From assembly GCF_027580225.2 (NCBI RefSeq), contig NW_027395284.1, positions 3,932,186-3,996,185 on the forward strand: a DNA stretch of 64,000 nucleotides. Direction: 5' to 3'. This stretch comes from Misgurnus anguillicaudatus. Lineage: Eukaryota > Chordata > Actinopteri > Cypriniformes > Cobitidae. The notes beneath the pieces are model-generated. The model worked only from the letters and a program-made list of their open reading frames with translations, was not told the origin of the DNA and searched no databases. The position numbers were made by a program, and so were the translations under genes. Of the stretch, positions 11,601 to 26,536 are shown one piece after another; within the stretch, counting starts at the first letter, position 1, and each line of letters begins with the position of its first letter.

Positions 11601-14600
11601 CAAACTGCTTTTCTGAGCTGGAAATCACTTTAAACGGCTTAGAATGCTCCTGTAAGCATTTTTAAGCAGAGTTGGGCACTTTTGCATGAAAAGTCACATT
11701 TCAGCCTGAAACGTTGATTTTTCACTCTAAACTGCTTTTCTGAGCTGGAAATCACTTTAAACGGCTTAGAATGCTCCTGTAAGCATTTTAAGCAGAGTTG
11801 TGCACTTTTGCATGAAAAGTGACATTTCAGCCTGAAATGTTGATTTTTCACTCCAAACTGCTTTTCTGAGCTGGAAATCACTTTAAACGGCTTGTTTCAT
11901 CGTTAGAATGCTCCTGTGAGCTTTTTAAGCAGAGTTGTGCACTTTTGCATGAAAAGTGACATTTCAGCCTGAAACGTTGATTTTTCACTCCAAACTGCTT
12001 TTCTGAGCTGGAAATCACTTTAAACGGCTTAGAATGCTCCTGTAAGCATTTTAAGCAGAGTTGTGCACTTTTGCAAGAAAAGTCACATTTCAGCCTGAAA
12101 CGTTGATTTTTCACTCCAAACTGCTTTTCTGAGCTGGGAAATCACTTTAAACGGCTTAGAATGCTCCTGTAAGCATTTTAAGCAGAGTTGGGCACTTTTG
12201 CATGAAAAGTCACATTTCAGCCTGAAACGTTGATTTTTCACTCTAAACTGCTTTTCTGAGCTGGAAATCACTTTAAACGGCTTAGAATGCTCCTGTAAGC
12301 ATTTTAAGCAGAGTTGGGCACTTTTGCATGAAAAGTCACATTTCAGCCTGAAACGTTGATTTTTCACTCTAAACTGCTTTTCTGAGCTGGAAATCACTTT
12401 AAACGGCTTAGAATGCTCTGTAAGCATTTTAAGCAGAGTTGTGCACTTTTGCATGAAAAGTCACATTTCAGCATGAAACGTTGATTTTTCACTCCAAACT
12501 GCTTTTCTGAGCTGGAAATCACTTTAAACGGCTTAGAATGCCTCCTGTAAGCATTTTAAGCAGAGTTGGGCACTTTTGCATGAAAAGTCACATTTCAGCC
12601 TGAAACGTTGATTTTTCACTCTAAACTGCTTTTCTGAGCTGGAAATCACTTTAAACGGCTTAGAATGCTCCTGTAAGCATTTTAAGCAGAGTTGTGCACT
12701 TTGCATGAAAAGTGACATTTCAGCCTAAAACGTTGATTTTTTCTCTCTAAACTGCTTTTCTGAGCTGGAAATCACTTTAAACGGCTTGTTTCATCGTTAG
12801 AATGCTCCTGAGAGCTTTTTAAGCAGAGTTGTGCACTTTTGCATGAAAAGTGACATTTCAGCCTGAAACGTTGATTTTTCTCTCTAAACTGCTTTTCTGA
12901 GCTGGAAATCACTTTAAACCGGCTTGTTTCATCGTTAGGAATGCTCCTGTGAGCTTTTTAAGCAGAGTTGTGCACTTTTGCATGAAAAAGTGACATTTCA
13001 GCCTGAAACGTTGATTTTTCACTCCAAACTGCTTTTCTGAGCTGGAAATCACTTTAAACGGCTTAGAATGCTCCTGTAAGCATTTTAAGCAGAGTTGGGC
13101 ACTTTTGCATGAAAAGTCACATTTCAGCCTGAAACGTTGATTTTTCACTCTAAACTGCTTTTCTGAGCTGGAAATCACTTTAAACGGCTTAGAAAGCTCC
13201 TGTAAGCATTTTAAGCAGAGTTGTGCACTTTTGCATGAAAAGTGACATTTCAGCCTAAAACGTTGATTTTTCTCTCTAAACTGCTTTTTTGAGCTGGGAA
13301 ATCACTTTAAACGGCTTGTTTCATCGTTAGAATGCTCCTGAGAGCTTTTTAAGCAGAGTTGTGCACTTTTGCATGAAAAGTCACATTTCAGCCTGAAACG
13401 TTGATTTTTCACTCCAAACTGCTTTTCTGAGCTGGAAATCACTTTAAACGGCTTAGAATGCTCCTGTAAGCATTTTAAGCAGAGTTGGGCACTTTTGCAT
13501 GAAAAGTCACATTTCATGCCTGAAACGTTGATTTTTCACTCTAAACTGCTTTTCTGAGCTGGAAATCACTTTAAACGGCTTGTTTCATCGTTAGAATGCT
13601 CCTGTAAGCATTTTAAGCAAAGTTGTGCACTTTTGCATGAAAAGTCACATTTCGGCCTGAAACGTTGATTTTTCACTCCAAACTGCTTTTCTGAGCTGGA
13701 AATCACTTTAAACGGCTTAGAATGCTCCTGTAAGCATTTTAAGCAGAGTTGGGCACTTTTGCATGAAAAGTCACATTTCAGCCTGAAACGTTGATTTTTC
13801 ACTCTAAACTGCTTTTTCTGAGCTGGAAATCACTTTAAACGGCTTAGAATGCTCCTGTAAGCATTTTAAGCAGAGTTGTGCACTTTTGCATGAAAAGTGA
13901 CATTTCAGCCTAAAACGTTGATTTTTCTCTCGTAAACTGCTTTTCTGAGCTGGAAATCACTTTAAACGGCTTGTTTCATCGTTAGAATGCTCCTGAGAGC
14001 TTTTTAAGCAGAGTTGTGCACTTTTGCATGAAAAGTGACATTTCAGCCTGAAACGTTGATTTTTCTCTCTAAACTGCTTTTCTGAGCTGGAAATCACTTT
14101 AAACGGCTTGTTTCATCGTTAGAATGCTCCTGTGAGCTTTTTAAGCAGAGTTGTGCACTTTTGCATGAAAAGTGACATTTCAGCCTGAAACGTTGATTTT
14201 TCACTCCAAACTGCTTTTCTGAGCTGGAAATCACTTTAAACGGCTAGAATGCTCCTGTAAGCATTTTAAGCAGAGTTGGGCACTTTTGCATGAAAAGTCA
14301 CATTTCAGCCTGAAACGTTGATTTTTCAACTCTAAACTGCTTTTCTGAGCTGGAAATCACTTTAAACGGCTTGGTTTTCATCGTTAGAATGCTCCTGTAA
14401 GCATTTTAAGCAAAGTTGTGCACTTTTGCATGAAAAGTCACATTTCGGCCTGAAACGTTGATTTTTCACTCCAAACTGCTTTTCTGAGCTGGAAATCACT
14501 TTAAACGGCTTAGAATGCTCCTGTAAGCATTTTAAGCAGAGTTGGGCACTTTTGCATGAAAAGTCACATTTCAGCCTGAAACGTTGATTTTTCACTCTAA

Positions 14601-17600
14601 ACTGCTTTTCTGAGCTGGAAATCACTTTTAAACGGCTTAGAATGCTCCTGTAAGCATTTTAAGCAGAGTTGTGCACTTTTGCATGAAAAGTGACATTTCA
14701 GCCTAAAACGTTGATTTTTCTCTCTAAACTGCTTTTCTGAGCTGGAAATCACTTTAAACGGCTTGTTTCATCGTTAGAATGCTCCTGAGAGCTTTTTAAG
14801 CAGAGTTGTGCACTTTTGCATGAAAAGTGACATTTCAGCCTGAAACGTTGATTTTTCTCTCTAAACTGCTTTTCTGAGCTGGAAATCACTTTAAACGGCT
14901 TGTTTCATCGTTAGAATGCTCCTGTGAGCTTTTTAAGCAGAGTTGTGCACTTTTGCATGAAAAGTGACATTTCAGCCTGAAACGTTGATTTTTCACTCCA
15001 AACTGCTTTTCTGAGCTGGAAATCACTTAAACGGCTTAGAATGCTCCTGTAAGCATTTTAAGCAGAGTTGGGCACTTTTGCATGAAAAGTCACATTTCAG
15101 CCTGAAACGTTGATTTTTTGACTCTAAACTGCTTTTCTGAGCTGGAAATCACTTTAAACGGCTTAGAATGCTCCTGTAAGCATTTTTAAGCAGAGTTGTG
15201 CACTTTTGCATGAAAGTGACATTTCAGCCTGAAATGTTGATTTTTCACTCCAAACTGCTTTTCTGAGCTGGAAATCACTTTAAACGGCTTGTTTCATCGT
15301 TAGAATGCTCCTGTGAGCTTTTTAAGCAGAGTTGTGCACTTTTGCATGAAAAGTGACATTTCAGCCTGAAACGTTGATTTTTCACTCCAAACTGCTTTTC
15401 TGAGCTGGAAATCACTTTAAACGGCTTAGAATGCTCCTGTAAGCATTTTAAGCAGAGTTGGGCACTTTTGCAATGAAAAGTCACATTTCAGCCTGAAACG
15501 TTGATTTTTCACTCTAAACTGCTTTTCTGAGCTGGAAATCACTTTAAACGGCTTGTTTCATCGTTAGAATGCTCCTGTAAGCATTTTAAGCAAAGTTGTG
15601 CACTTTTGCATGAAAAGTCACATTTCGGCCTGAAACGTTGATTTTTCACTCCAAACTGCTTTTCTGAGCTGGAAATCACTTTAAACGGCTTAGAATGCTC
15701 CTGTAAGCATTTTAAGCAGAGTTGGGCACTTTTGCATGAAAAGTCACATTTCAGCCTGAAACGTTGATTTTTCACTCTAAACTGCTTTTCTGAGCTGGAA
15801 ATCACTTTAAACGGCTTAGAATGCTCCTGTAAGCATTTTAAGCAAAGTTGGGCACTTTTGCATGAAAAGTCACATTTCAGCCTGAAACGTTGATTTTTCA
15901 CTCTAAACTGCTTTTCTGAGCTGGAAATCACTTTAAACGCTTAGAATGCTCCTGTAAGCATTTTAAGCAGAGTTGGGCACTTTTGGCATGAAAAGTCACA
16001 TTTCAGCCTGAAACGTTGATTTTTCACTCTAACTGCTTTTCTGAGCTGGAAATCACTTTAAACGGCTTGTTTCATCGTTTAGAATGCTCCTGTAAGCATT
16101 TTAAGCAGAGTTGTGCACTTTTGCAAGAAAAGTCACATTTCAGCCTGAAACGTTGATTTTTCACTCCAAACTGCTTTTCTGAGCTGGAAATCACTTTAAA
16201 CGGCTTAGAATGCTCCTGTAAGCATTTTAAGCAGAGTTGGGCACTTTTGCATGAAAAGTCACATTTCAGCCTGAAACGTTGATTTTTCACTCTAAACTGC
16301 TTTTCTGAGCTGGAAATCACTTTAAACGGCTTTAGAATGCTCCTGTAAGCATTTTAAGCAGAGTTGGGCACTTTTGCATGAAAAGTCACATTTCAGCCTG
16401 AAACGTTGATTTTTGACTCTAAACTGCTTTTCTGAGCTGGAAATCACTTTAAACGGCTTAGAAATGCTCCTGTAAGCATTTTAAGCAGAGTTGTGCACTT
16501 TTGCATGAAAAGTCACATTTCAGCATGAAACGTTGATTTTTCACTCCAAACTGCTTTTCTGAGCTGGAAATCACTTTAAACGGCTTAGAATGCTCCTGTA
16601 AGCATTTTAAGCAGAGTTGGGCACTTTTGCATGAAAAGTCACATTTCAGCCTGGAAACGTTGATTTTTCACTCTAAACTGCTTTTCTGAGCTGGAAATCA
16701 CTTTAAACGGCTTAGAATGCTCCTGTAAGCATTTTAAGCAGAGTTGTGCACTTTTGCATGAAAGTGACATTTCAGCCTAAAACGTTGATTTTTCTCTCTA
16801 AACTGCTTTTCTGAGCTGGAAATCACTTTAAACGGCTTGTTTCATCGTTAGAATGCTCCTGAGAGCTTTTTAAGCAGAGTTGTGCACTTTTGCATGAAAA
16901 GTGACATTTCAGCCTGAAATGTTGATTTTTCACTCCAAACTGCTTTTCTGAGCTGGAAATCACTTTAAACGGCTTGTTTCATCGTTAGAATGCTCCTGTG
17001 AGCTTTTTTAAGCAGAGTTGTGCACTTTTGCATGAAAAGTGACATTTCAGCCTGAAACGTTGATTTTTCACTCCAAACTGCTTTTCTGAGCTGGAAATCA
17101 CTTTAAACGGCTTAGAATGCTCCTGTAAGCATTTTAAGCAGAGTTGTGCACTTTTGCATGAAAAGTCACATTTCAGCTGAAACGTTGATTTTTCACTCCA
17201 AACTGCTTTTCTGAGCTGGAAATCACTTTAAACGGCTTAGAATGCTCCTGTAAGCATTTTAAGCAGAGTTGGGCACTTTTGCATGAAAAGTCCACATTTC
17301 AGCCTGAAACGTTGATTTTTCACTCTAAACTGCTTTTCTGAGCTGGAAATCACTTTAAACGGCTTGTTTCATCGTTAGAATGCTCCTGTAAGCATTTTAA
17401 GCAAAGTTGTGCACTTTTGCATGAAAAGTCACATTTCGGCCTGAAACGTTGATTTTTCACTCCAAACTGCTTTTCTGAGCTGGAAATCACTTTAAACGGC
17501 TTAGAATGCTCCTGTAAGCATTTTAAGCAGAGTTGGGCACTTTTGCATGAAAAGTCACATTTCAGCCTGAAACGTTGATTTTTCACTCTAAACTGCTTTT

Positions 17601-18254
17601 CTGAGCTGGAAATCACTTTAAACGGCTTAGAATGCTCCTGTAAGCATTTTAAGCAAAGTTGGGCACTTTTGCATGAAAAGTCACATTTCAGCCTGAAACG
17701 TTGATTTTTCACTCTAAACTGCTTTTCTGAGCTGGAAATCACTTTAAAACGGCTTAGAATGCTCCTGTAAGCATTTTAAGCAGAGTTGGGCACTTTTGCA
17801 TGAAAAGTCACATTTCAGCCTGAAACGTTGATTTTTCACTCTAAACTGCTTTTCTGAGCTGGAAATAACTTTAAACGGCTTGTTTCATCGTTAGAATGCT
17901 CCTGTAAGCATTTTAAGCAGAGTTGTGCACTTTTGCAAGAAAAGTCACATTTCAGCCTGAAACGTTGATTTTTCACTCCAAACTGCTTTTCTGAGCTGGA
18001 AATCACTTTAAACGGCTTAGAATGCTCCTGTAAGCATTTTAAGCAGAGTTGGGCACTTTTGCATGAAAAGTCACATTTCAGCCTGAAACGTTGATTTTTC
18101 ACTCTAAACTGCTTTTCTGAGCTGGAAATCACTTTAAACGGCTTAGAATGCTCCTGTAAGCATTTTAAGCAGAGTTGGGCACTTTTGCATGAAAAGTCAC
18201 ATTTCAGCCTGAAACGTTGATTTTTGACTCTAAACTGCTTTTCTGAGCTGGAAA

Positions 18255-21200
18255 TCACTTTAAACGGCTTGTTTCATCGTTAGAATGCTCCTGTAAGCAT
18301 TTTAAGCAAAGTTGTGCACTTTTGCATGAAAAGTCACATTTCGGCCTGAAACGTTGATTTTTCACTCCAAACTGCTTTTCTGAGCTGGAAATCACTTTAA
18401 ACGGCTTAGAATGCTCCTGTAAGCATTTTAAGCAGAGTTGGGCACTTTTGCATGAAAAGTCACATTTCAGCCTGAAACGTTGATTTTTCACTCTAAACTG
18501 CTTTTCTGAGCTGGAAATCACTTTAAACGGCTTAGAATGCTCCTGTAAGCATTTTAAGCAAAGTTGGGCACTTTTGCATGAAAAGTCACATTTCAGCCTG
18601 AAACGTTGATTTTTCACTCTAAACTGCTTTTCTGAGCTGGAAATCACTTTAAACGGCTTAGAATGCTCCTGTAAGCATTTTAAGCAGAGTTGGGCACTTT
18701 TGCATGAAAAGTCACATTTCAGCCTGAAACGTTGATTTTTCACTCTAAACTGCTTTTCTGAGCTGGAAATCACTTTAAACGGCTTGTTTCATCGTAGAAT
18801 GCTCCTGTAAGCATTTTAAGCAGAGTTGTGCACTTTTGCAAGAAAAGTCACATTTCAGCCTGAAACGTTGATTTTTCACTCCAAACTGCTTTTCTGAGCT
18901 GGAAATCACTTTAAACGGCTTAGAATGCTCTGTAAGCATTTTAAGCAGAGTTGTGCACTTTTGCATGAAAAGTCACATTTCAGCATGAAACGTTGATTTT
19001 TCACTCCAAAACTGCTTTTCTGAGCTGGAAATCACTTTAAACGGCTTAGAATGCTCCTGTAAGCATTTTAAGCAGAGTTGGGCACTTTTGCATGAAAAGT
19101 CACATTTCAGCCTGAAACGTTGATTTTTCACTCTAAACTGCTTTTCTTGAGCTGGAAATCACTTTAAACGGCTTAGAATGCTCCTGTAAGCATTTTAAGC
19201 AGAGTTGTGCACTTTTGCATGAAAAGTGACATTTCAGCCTGAAATGTTGATTTTTCACTCCAAACTGCTTTTCTGAGCTGGAAATCACTTTAAACGGCTT
19301 GTTTCATCGTTAGAATGCTCCTGTGAGCTTTTTAAGCAGAGTTGTGCACTTTTGCATGAAAAGTGACATTTCAGCCTGAAACGTTGATTTTTCACTCCAA
19401 ACTGCTTTTCTGAGCTGGAAATCACTTTAAACGGCTTAGAATGCTCCTGTAAGCATTTTAAGCAGAGTTGTGCACTTTTGCAAGAAAAGTCACATTTCAG
19501 CCTGAAACGTTGATTTTTTCACTCCAAACTGCTTTTCTGAGCTGGAAATCACTTTAAACGGCTTAGAATGCTCCTGTAAGCATTTTAAGCAGAGTTGGGC
19601 ACTTTTGCATGAAAAGTCACATTTCAGCCTGAAACGTTGATTTTTCACTCTAAACTGCTTTTCTGAGCTGGAAATCACTTTAAACGGCTTAGAATGCTCC
19701 TGTAAGCATTTTAAGCAGAGTTGGGCACTTTTGCATGAAAAGTCACATTTCAGCCTGAAACGTTGATTTTTGACTCTAAACTGCTTTTCTGAGCTGGAAA
19801 TCACTTTAAACGGCTTAGAATGCTCCTGTAAGCATTTTAAGCAGAGGTTGTGCACTTTTGCATGAAAAGTCACATTTCAGCATGAAACGTTGATTTTTCA
19901 CTCCAAACTGCTTTCTGAGCTGGAAATCACTTTAAACGGCTTAGAATGCTCCTGTAAGCATTTTAAGCAGAGTTGGGCACTTTTGCATGAAAAGTCACAT
20001 TTCAGCCTGAAACGTTGATTTTTCACTCTAAACTGCTTTTCTGAGCTGGAAATCACTTTAAACGGCTTAGAATGCTCCTGTAAGCATTTTAAGCAGAGTT
20101 GTGCACTTTTGCATGAAAAGTGACATTTCAGCCTAAAACGTTGATTTTTCTCTCTAAACTGCTTTTCTGAGCTGGAAATCACTTTAAACGGCTTGTTTCA
20201 TCGTTAGAATGCTCCTGAGAGCTTTTTAAGCAGAGTTGTGCACTTTTGCATGAAAAGTGACATTTCAGCCTGAAATGTTGATTTTTCACTCCAAACTGCT
20301 TTTCTGAGCTGGAAATCACTTTAAACGGCTTGTTTCATCGTTAGAATGCTCCTGTGAGCTTTTTAAGCAGAGTTGTGCACTTTTGCATGAAAAGTGACAT
20401 TTCAGCCTGAAACGTTGATTTTTCACTCCAAACTGCTTTTCTGAGCTGGAAATCACTTTAAACGGCTTAGAATGCTCCTGTAAGCATTTTAAGCAGAGTT
20501 GTGCACTTTTGCATGAAAAGTCACATTTCAGCCTGAAACGTTGATTTTTCACTCCAAACTGCTTTTCTGAGCTGGAAATCACTTTAAACGGCTTAGAATG
20601 CTCCTGTAAGCATTTTAAGCAGAGTTGGGGCACTTTTGCATGAAAAGTCACATTTCAGCCTGAAACGTTGATTTTTCACTCTAAACTGCTTTTCTGAGCT
20701 GGAAATCACTTTAAACGGCTTGTTTCATCGTTAGAATGCTCCTGTAAGCATTTTAAGCAAAGTTGTGCACTTTTGCATGAAAAGTCACATTTCGGCTGAA
20801 ACGTTGATTTTTCACTCCAAACTGCTTTTCTGAGCTGGAAATCACTTTAAACGGCTTAGAATGCTCCTGTAAGCATTTTAAGCAGAGTTGGGCACTTTTG
20901 CATGAAAAGTCACATTTCAGCCTGAAACGTTGATTTTTCACTCTAAACTGCTTTTCTGAGCTGGAAATCACTTTAAACGGCTTAGAATGCTCCTGTAAGC
21001 ATTTTAAGCAAAAGTTGGGCACTTTTGCATGAAAAGTCACATTTCAGCCTGAAACGTTGATTTTTCACTCTAAACTGCTTTTCTGAGCTGGAAATCACTT
21101 TAAACGGCTTAGAATGCCTCCTGTAAGCATTTTAAGCAGAGTTGGGCACTTTTGCATGAAAAGTCACATTTCAGCCTGAAACCGTTTGATTTTTCACTCT

Positions 21201-24200
21201 AAACTGCTTTTCTGAGCTGGAAATCACTTTTAAACGGCTTGTTTCATCGTTAGAATGCTCCTGTAAGCATTTTAAGCAGAGTTGTGCACTTTTGCAAGAA
21301 AAGTCACATTTCAGCCTGAAACGTTGATTTTTCACTCCAAACTGCTTTTCTGAGCTGGAAATCACTTTAAACGGCTTAGAATGCTCCTGTAAGCATTTTA
21401 AGCAGAGTTGGGCACTTTTGCATGAAAAGTCACATTTCAGCCTGAAACGTTGATTTTTTCACTCTAAACTGCTTTTCTGAGCTGGAAATCACTTTAAACG
21501 GCTTAGAATGCTCCTGTAAGCATTTTAAGCAGAGTTGGGCACTTTTGCATGAAAAAGTTCACATTTCAGCCTGAAACGTTGATTTTTGACTCTAAACTGC
21601 TTTTCTGAGCTGGAAATCACTTTAAACGGCTTGTTTCATCGTTAGAATGCTCCTGTAAGCATTTTAAGCAAAGTTGTGCACTTTTGCATGAAAAGTCACA
21701 TTTCGGCCTGAAACGTTGATTTTTCACTCCAAACTGCTTTTCTGAGCTGGAAATCACTTTAAAACGGCTTAGAATGCTCCTGTAAGCATTTTAAGCAGAG
21801 TTGGGCACTTTTGCATGAAAAGTCACATTTCAGCCTGAAACGTTGATTTTTCACTCTAAACTGCTTTTCTGAGCTGGAAATCACTTTAAACGCTTAGAAT
21901 GCTCCTGTAAGCATTTTAAGCAAAGTTGGGGCACTTTTGCATGAAAAGTCACATTTCAGCCTGAAACGTTGATTTTTCACTCTAAACTGCTTTTCTGAGC
22001 TGGAAATCACTTTAAACGGCTTAGAATGCTCCTGTAAGCATTTTAAGCAGAGGTTGGGCACTTTTGCATGAAAAGTCACATTTCAGCCTGAAAACGTTGA
22101 TTTTTCACTCTAAACTGCTTTCTGAGCTGGAAATCACTTTAAACGGCTTGTTTCATCGTTAGAATGCTCCTGTAAGCATTTTAAGCAGAGTTGTGCACTT
22201 TTGCAAGAAAAGTCACATTTCCAGCCTGAAACGTTGATTTTCACTCCAAACTGCTTTTCTGAGCTGGAAATCACTTTAAACGGCTTAGAATGCTCCTGTA
22301 AGCATTTTAAGCAGAGTTTGTGCACTTTTGCATGAAAAGTCACATTTCAGCATGAAACGTTGATTTTTCACTCCAAACTGCTTTTCTGAGCTGGAAATCA
22401 CTTTAAACGGCTTAGAATGCTCCTGTAAGCATTTTAAGCAGAGTTGGGCACTTTTGCATGAAAAGTCACATTTCAGCCTGAAACGTTGATTTTTCACTCT
22501 AAACTGCTTTTCTGAGCTGGAAATCACTTTAAACGGCTTAGAATGCTCCTGTAAGCATTTTAAGCAGAGTTGTGCACTTTTGCATGAAAAGTGACATTTC
22601 AGCCTGAAATGGTTGATTTTTCACTCCAAACTGCTTTCTGAGCTGGAAATCACTTTAAACGGCTTGTTTCATCGTTAGAATGCTCCTGTGAGCTTTTTAA
22701 GCAGAGTTGTGCACTTTTGCATGAAAAAGTGACATTTCAGCCTGAAACGTTGATTTTTCACTCCAAACTGCTTTTCTGAGCTGGAAATCACTTTAAACGG
22801 CTTAGAATGCTCCTGTAAGCATTTTAAGCAGAGTTGTGCACTTTTGCAAGAAAAGTCAACATTTCAGCCCTGAAACGTTGATTTTTCACTCCAAACTGCT
22901 TTTCTGAGCTGGAAATCACTTTAAACGGCTTAGAATGCTCCTGTAAGCATTTTAAGCAGAGTTGGGGCACTTTTGCATGAAAAGTCACATTTCAGCCTGA
23001 AACGTTGATTTTTCACTCTAAACTGCTTTTCTGAGCTGGAAATCACTTTAAACGGCTTAGAATGCTCCTGTAAGCATTTTAAGCAGAGTTGGGCACTTTT
23101 GCATGAAAAGTCACATTTCAGCCTGAAACGTTGATTTTTGACTCTAAACTGCTTTTCTGAGCTGGAAATCACTTTAAAACGGCTTAGAATGCTCCTGTAA
23201 GCATTTTAAGCAGAGTTGTGCACTTTTGCATGAAAAGTCACATTTCAGCATGAAACGTTTGATTTTTCACTCCAAACTGCTTTTCTGAGCTGGAAATCAC
23301 TTTAAACGGCTTAGAATGCTCCTGTAAGCATTTTAAGCAGAGTTGGGCACTTTTGCATGAAAAGTCACATTTCAGCCTGAAACGTTGATTTTTCACTCTA
23401 AACTGCTTTTCTGAGCTGGAAATCACTTTAAACGGCTTAGAATGCTCCTGTAAGCATTTTAAGCAGAGTTGTGCACTTTTGCATGAAAAGTGACATTTCA
23501 GCCTAAAACGTTGATTTTTCCTCTCTAAACTGCTTTTCTGAGCTGGAAATCACTTTAAACGGCTTGTTTCATCGTTAGAATGCTCCTGAGAGCTTTTTAA
23601 GCATGAGTTGTGCACTTTTGCATGAAAAGTGACATTTCAGCCTGAAATGTTGATTTTTTCACTCCAAACTGCTTTTCTGAGCTGGAAATCACTTTAAACG
23701 GCTTGTTTCAATCGTTAGAATGCTCCTGTGAGCTTTTTAAGCAGAGTTGTGCACTTTTGCATGAAAAGTGACATTTCAGCCTGAAACGTTGATTTTTCAC
23801 TCCAAACTGCTTTTCTGAGCTGGAAATCACTTTAAACGGCTTAGAATGCTCCTGTAAGCATTTTAAGCAGAGTTGTGCACTTTTGCATGAAAAGTCACAT
23901 TTCAGCCTGAAACGTTGATTTTTCACTCCAAACTGCTTTTCTGAGCTGGAAATCACTTTAAACGGCTTAGAATGCTCCTGTAAGCATTTTAAGCAGAGTT
24001 GGGCACTTTTGCATGAAAAGTCACATTTCAGCCTGAAACGTTGATTTTTCACTCTAAACTGCTTTTCTGAGCTGGGAATCACTTTAAACGGCTTGTTTCA
24101 TCGTTAGAATGCTCCTGTAAGCATTTTAAGCAAAGTTGTGCACTTTTGCATGAAAAGTCACATTTCGGCCTGAAACGTTGATTTTTCACTCCAAACTGCT

Positions 24201-24985
24201 TTTCTGAGCTGGAAATCACTTTAAACGGCTTTAGAATGCTCCTGTAAGCATTTTAAGCAGAGTTGGGCACTTTTGCATGAAAAGGTCACATTTCAGCCTG
24301 AAACGTTGATTTTTCACTCTAAACTGCTTTTCTGAGCTGGAAAATCACTTTAAACGGCTTAGAATGCTCCTGTAAGCATTTTAAGCAAAGTTGGGCACTT
24401 TGCATGAAAAGTCACATTTCAGCCTGAAACGTTGATTTTTCACTCTAAACTGCTTTTCTGAGCTGGAAATCACTTTAAACGGCTTAGAATGCTCCTGTAA
24501 GCATTTTAAGCAGAGTTGGGCACTTTTGCATGAAAAGTCACATTTCAGCCTGAAACGTTGATTTTTCACTCTAAACTGCTTTTCTGAGCTGGGAAATCAC
24601 TTTAAACGGCTTGTTTCATCGTTAGAATGCTCCTGTAAGCATTTTAAGCAGAGTTGTGCACTTTTGCAAGAAAAGTCACATTTCAGCCTGAAACGTTGAT
24701 TTTTCACTCCAAACTGCTTTTCTGAGCTGGAAATCACTTTAAACGGCTTAGAATGCTCCTGTAAGCATTTTAAGCAGAGTTGGGCACTTTTGCATAAAAA
24801 GTCACATTTCAGCCTGAAACGTTGATTTTTCACTCTAAACTGCTTTTCTGAGCTGGAAATCACTTTAAACGGCTTAGAATGCTCCTGTAAGCATTTTAAG
24901 CAGAGTTGGGCACTTTTGCATGAAAAGTCACATTTCAGCCTGAAACGTTGATTTTTGACTCTAAACTGCTTTTCTGAGCTGGAAA
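18255..24985. repeat. Two 26-mer higher-order units in the left arm (about 3362 and 3369 bp)
   Basis: 18255-21616 and 21617-24985 follow the same class order of long monomers as the 3353-bp units of the right arm: caaag, gcaag, gtgag, gagag, gtgag, caaag, gcaag. Their excess length comes from scattered one-base insertions. The second contains the g-to-a change at 24796 shared with 62260. An incomplete third unit follows and is interrupted by the transposon. Confidence 0.82.
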
Positions 24986-26536
24986 TCACTTTAAACGGCT
25001 TGTTTCATCGTTAGAATGCTCCTGTAAGCATTTTAAGCAAAGTTGTGCACTTTTGCATGAAAAGTCACATTTCGGCCTGAAACGTTGATTTTTCACTCCA
25101 AACTGCTTTTCTGAGCTGGGAAATCACTTTAAACGGCTTAGAATGCTCCTGTAAGCATTTTAAGCAGAGTTGGGCACTTTTGCATGAAAAGTCACATTTC
25201 AGCCTGAAACGTTGATTTTTCACTCTAAACTGCTTTTCTGAGCTGGAAATCACTTTAAACGGCTTAGAATGCTCCTGTAAGCATTTTAAGCAAAGTTGGG
25301 CACTTTTGCATGAAAAGTCACATTTCAGCCTGAAACGTTGATTTTTCACTCTAAACTGCTTTTCTGAGCTGGAAATCACTTTAAACGGCTTAGAATGCTC
25401 CTGTAAGCATTTTAAGCAGAGTTGGGCACTTTTGCATGAAAAGTCACATTTCAGCCTGAAACGTTGATTTTTCACTCTAAACTGCTTTTCTGAGCTGGAA
25501 ATCACTTTAAACGGCTTAGAATGCTCCTGTAAGCATTTTAAGCAGAGTTGGGCACTTTTGCATGAAAAGTCACATTTCAGCCTGAAACGTTGATTTTTTG
25601 ACTCTAAACTGCTTTTCTGAGCTGGAAATCACTTTAAAACGGCTTAGAATGCTCCTGTAAGCATTTTAAGCAGAGTTGTGCACTTTTGCATGAAAAGTCA
25701 CATTTCAGCATGAAACGTTGATTTTTCACTCCAAACTGCTTTTCTGAGCTGGAAATCACTTTAAACGGCTTAGAATGCTCCTGTAAGCATTTTAAGCAGA
25801 GTTGGGCACTTTTGCATGAAAAGTCACATTTCAGCCTGAAACGTTGATTTTTCACTCTAAACTGCTTTTCTGAGCTGGAAATCACTTTAAACGGCTTAGA
25901 ATGCTCCTGTAAGCATTTTAAGCAGAGTTGTGCACTTTTGCATGAAAAGTGACATTTCAGCCTGAAATGTTGATTTTTTCACTCCAAACTGCTTTTCTGA
26001 GCTGGAAATCACTTTAAACGGCTTGTTTCATCGTTAGAATGCTCCTGTGAGCTTTTTAAGCAGAGTTGTGCACTTTTGCATGAAAAGTGACATTTCAGCC
26101 TGAAACGTTGATTTTCACTCCAAACTGCTTTTCTGAGCTGGAAATCACTTTAAACGGCTTAGAATGCTCCTGTAAAGCATTTTAAGCAGAGTTGTGCACT
26201 TTTGCAAGAAAAGTCACATTTCAGCCTGAAACGTTTGATTTTTTCACTCCAAACTGCTTTTCTGAGCTGGAAATCACTTTAAACGGCTTAGAATGCTCCT
26301 GTAAGCATTTAAGCAGAGTTGGGCACTTTGCATGAAAAGTCACATTTCAGCCTGAAACGTTGATTTTTTCACTCTAAACTGCTTTTCTGAGCTGGAAATC
26401 ACTTTAAACGGCTTAGAATGCTCCTGTAAGCATTTTAAGCAGAGTTGGGGCACTTTTGCATGAAAAGTCACATTTCAGCCTGAAACGTTTGATTTTTGGA
26501 CTCTAAACTGCTTTTCTGAGCTGGAAATCACTTTAA
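24986..26536. repeat. Partial variant higher-order unit ending at the transposon
   Basis: This starts with a caaag-class L monomer and three S monomers like the preceding units, but then continues with an S/tgactct monomer where a gcaag-class L monomer is expected. It goes on through cagcatg, cctgaaatg, gtgag and gcaag classes to a tgactct monomer at about 26490. The same atypical order occupies 62450-64000. It stops at the TTAA used by the element. Confidence 0.8.
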
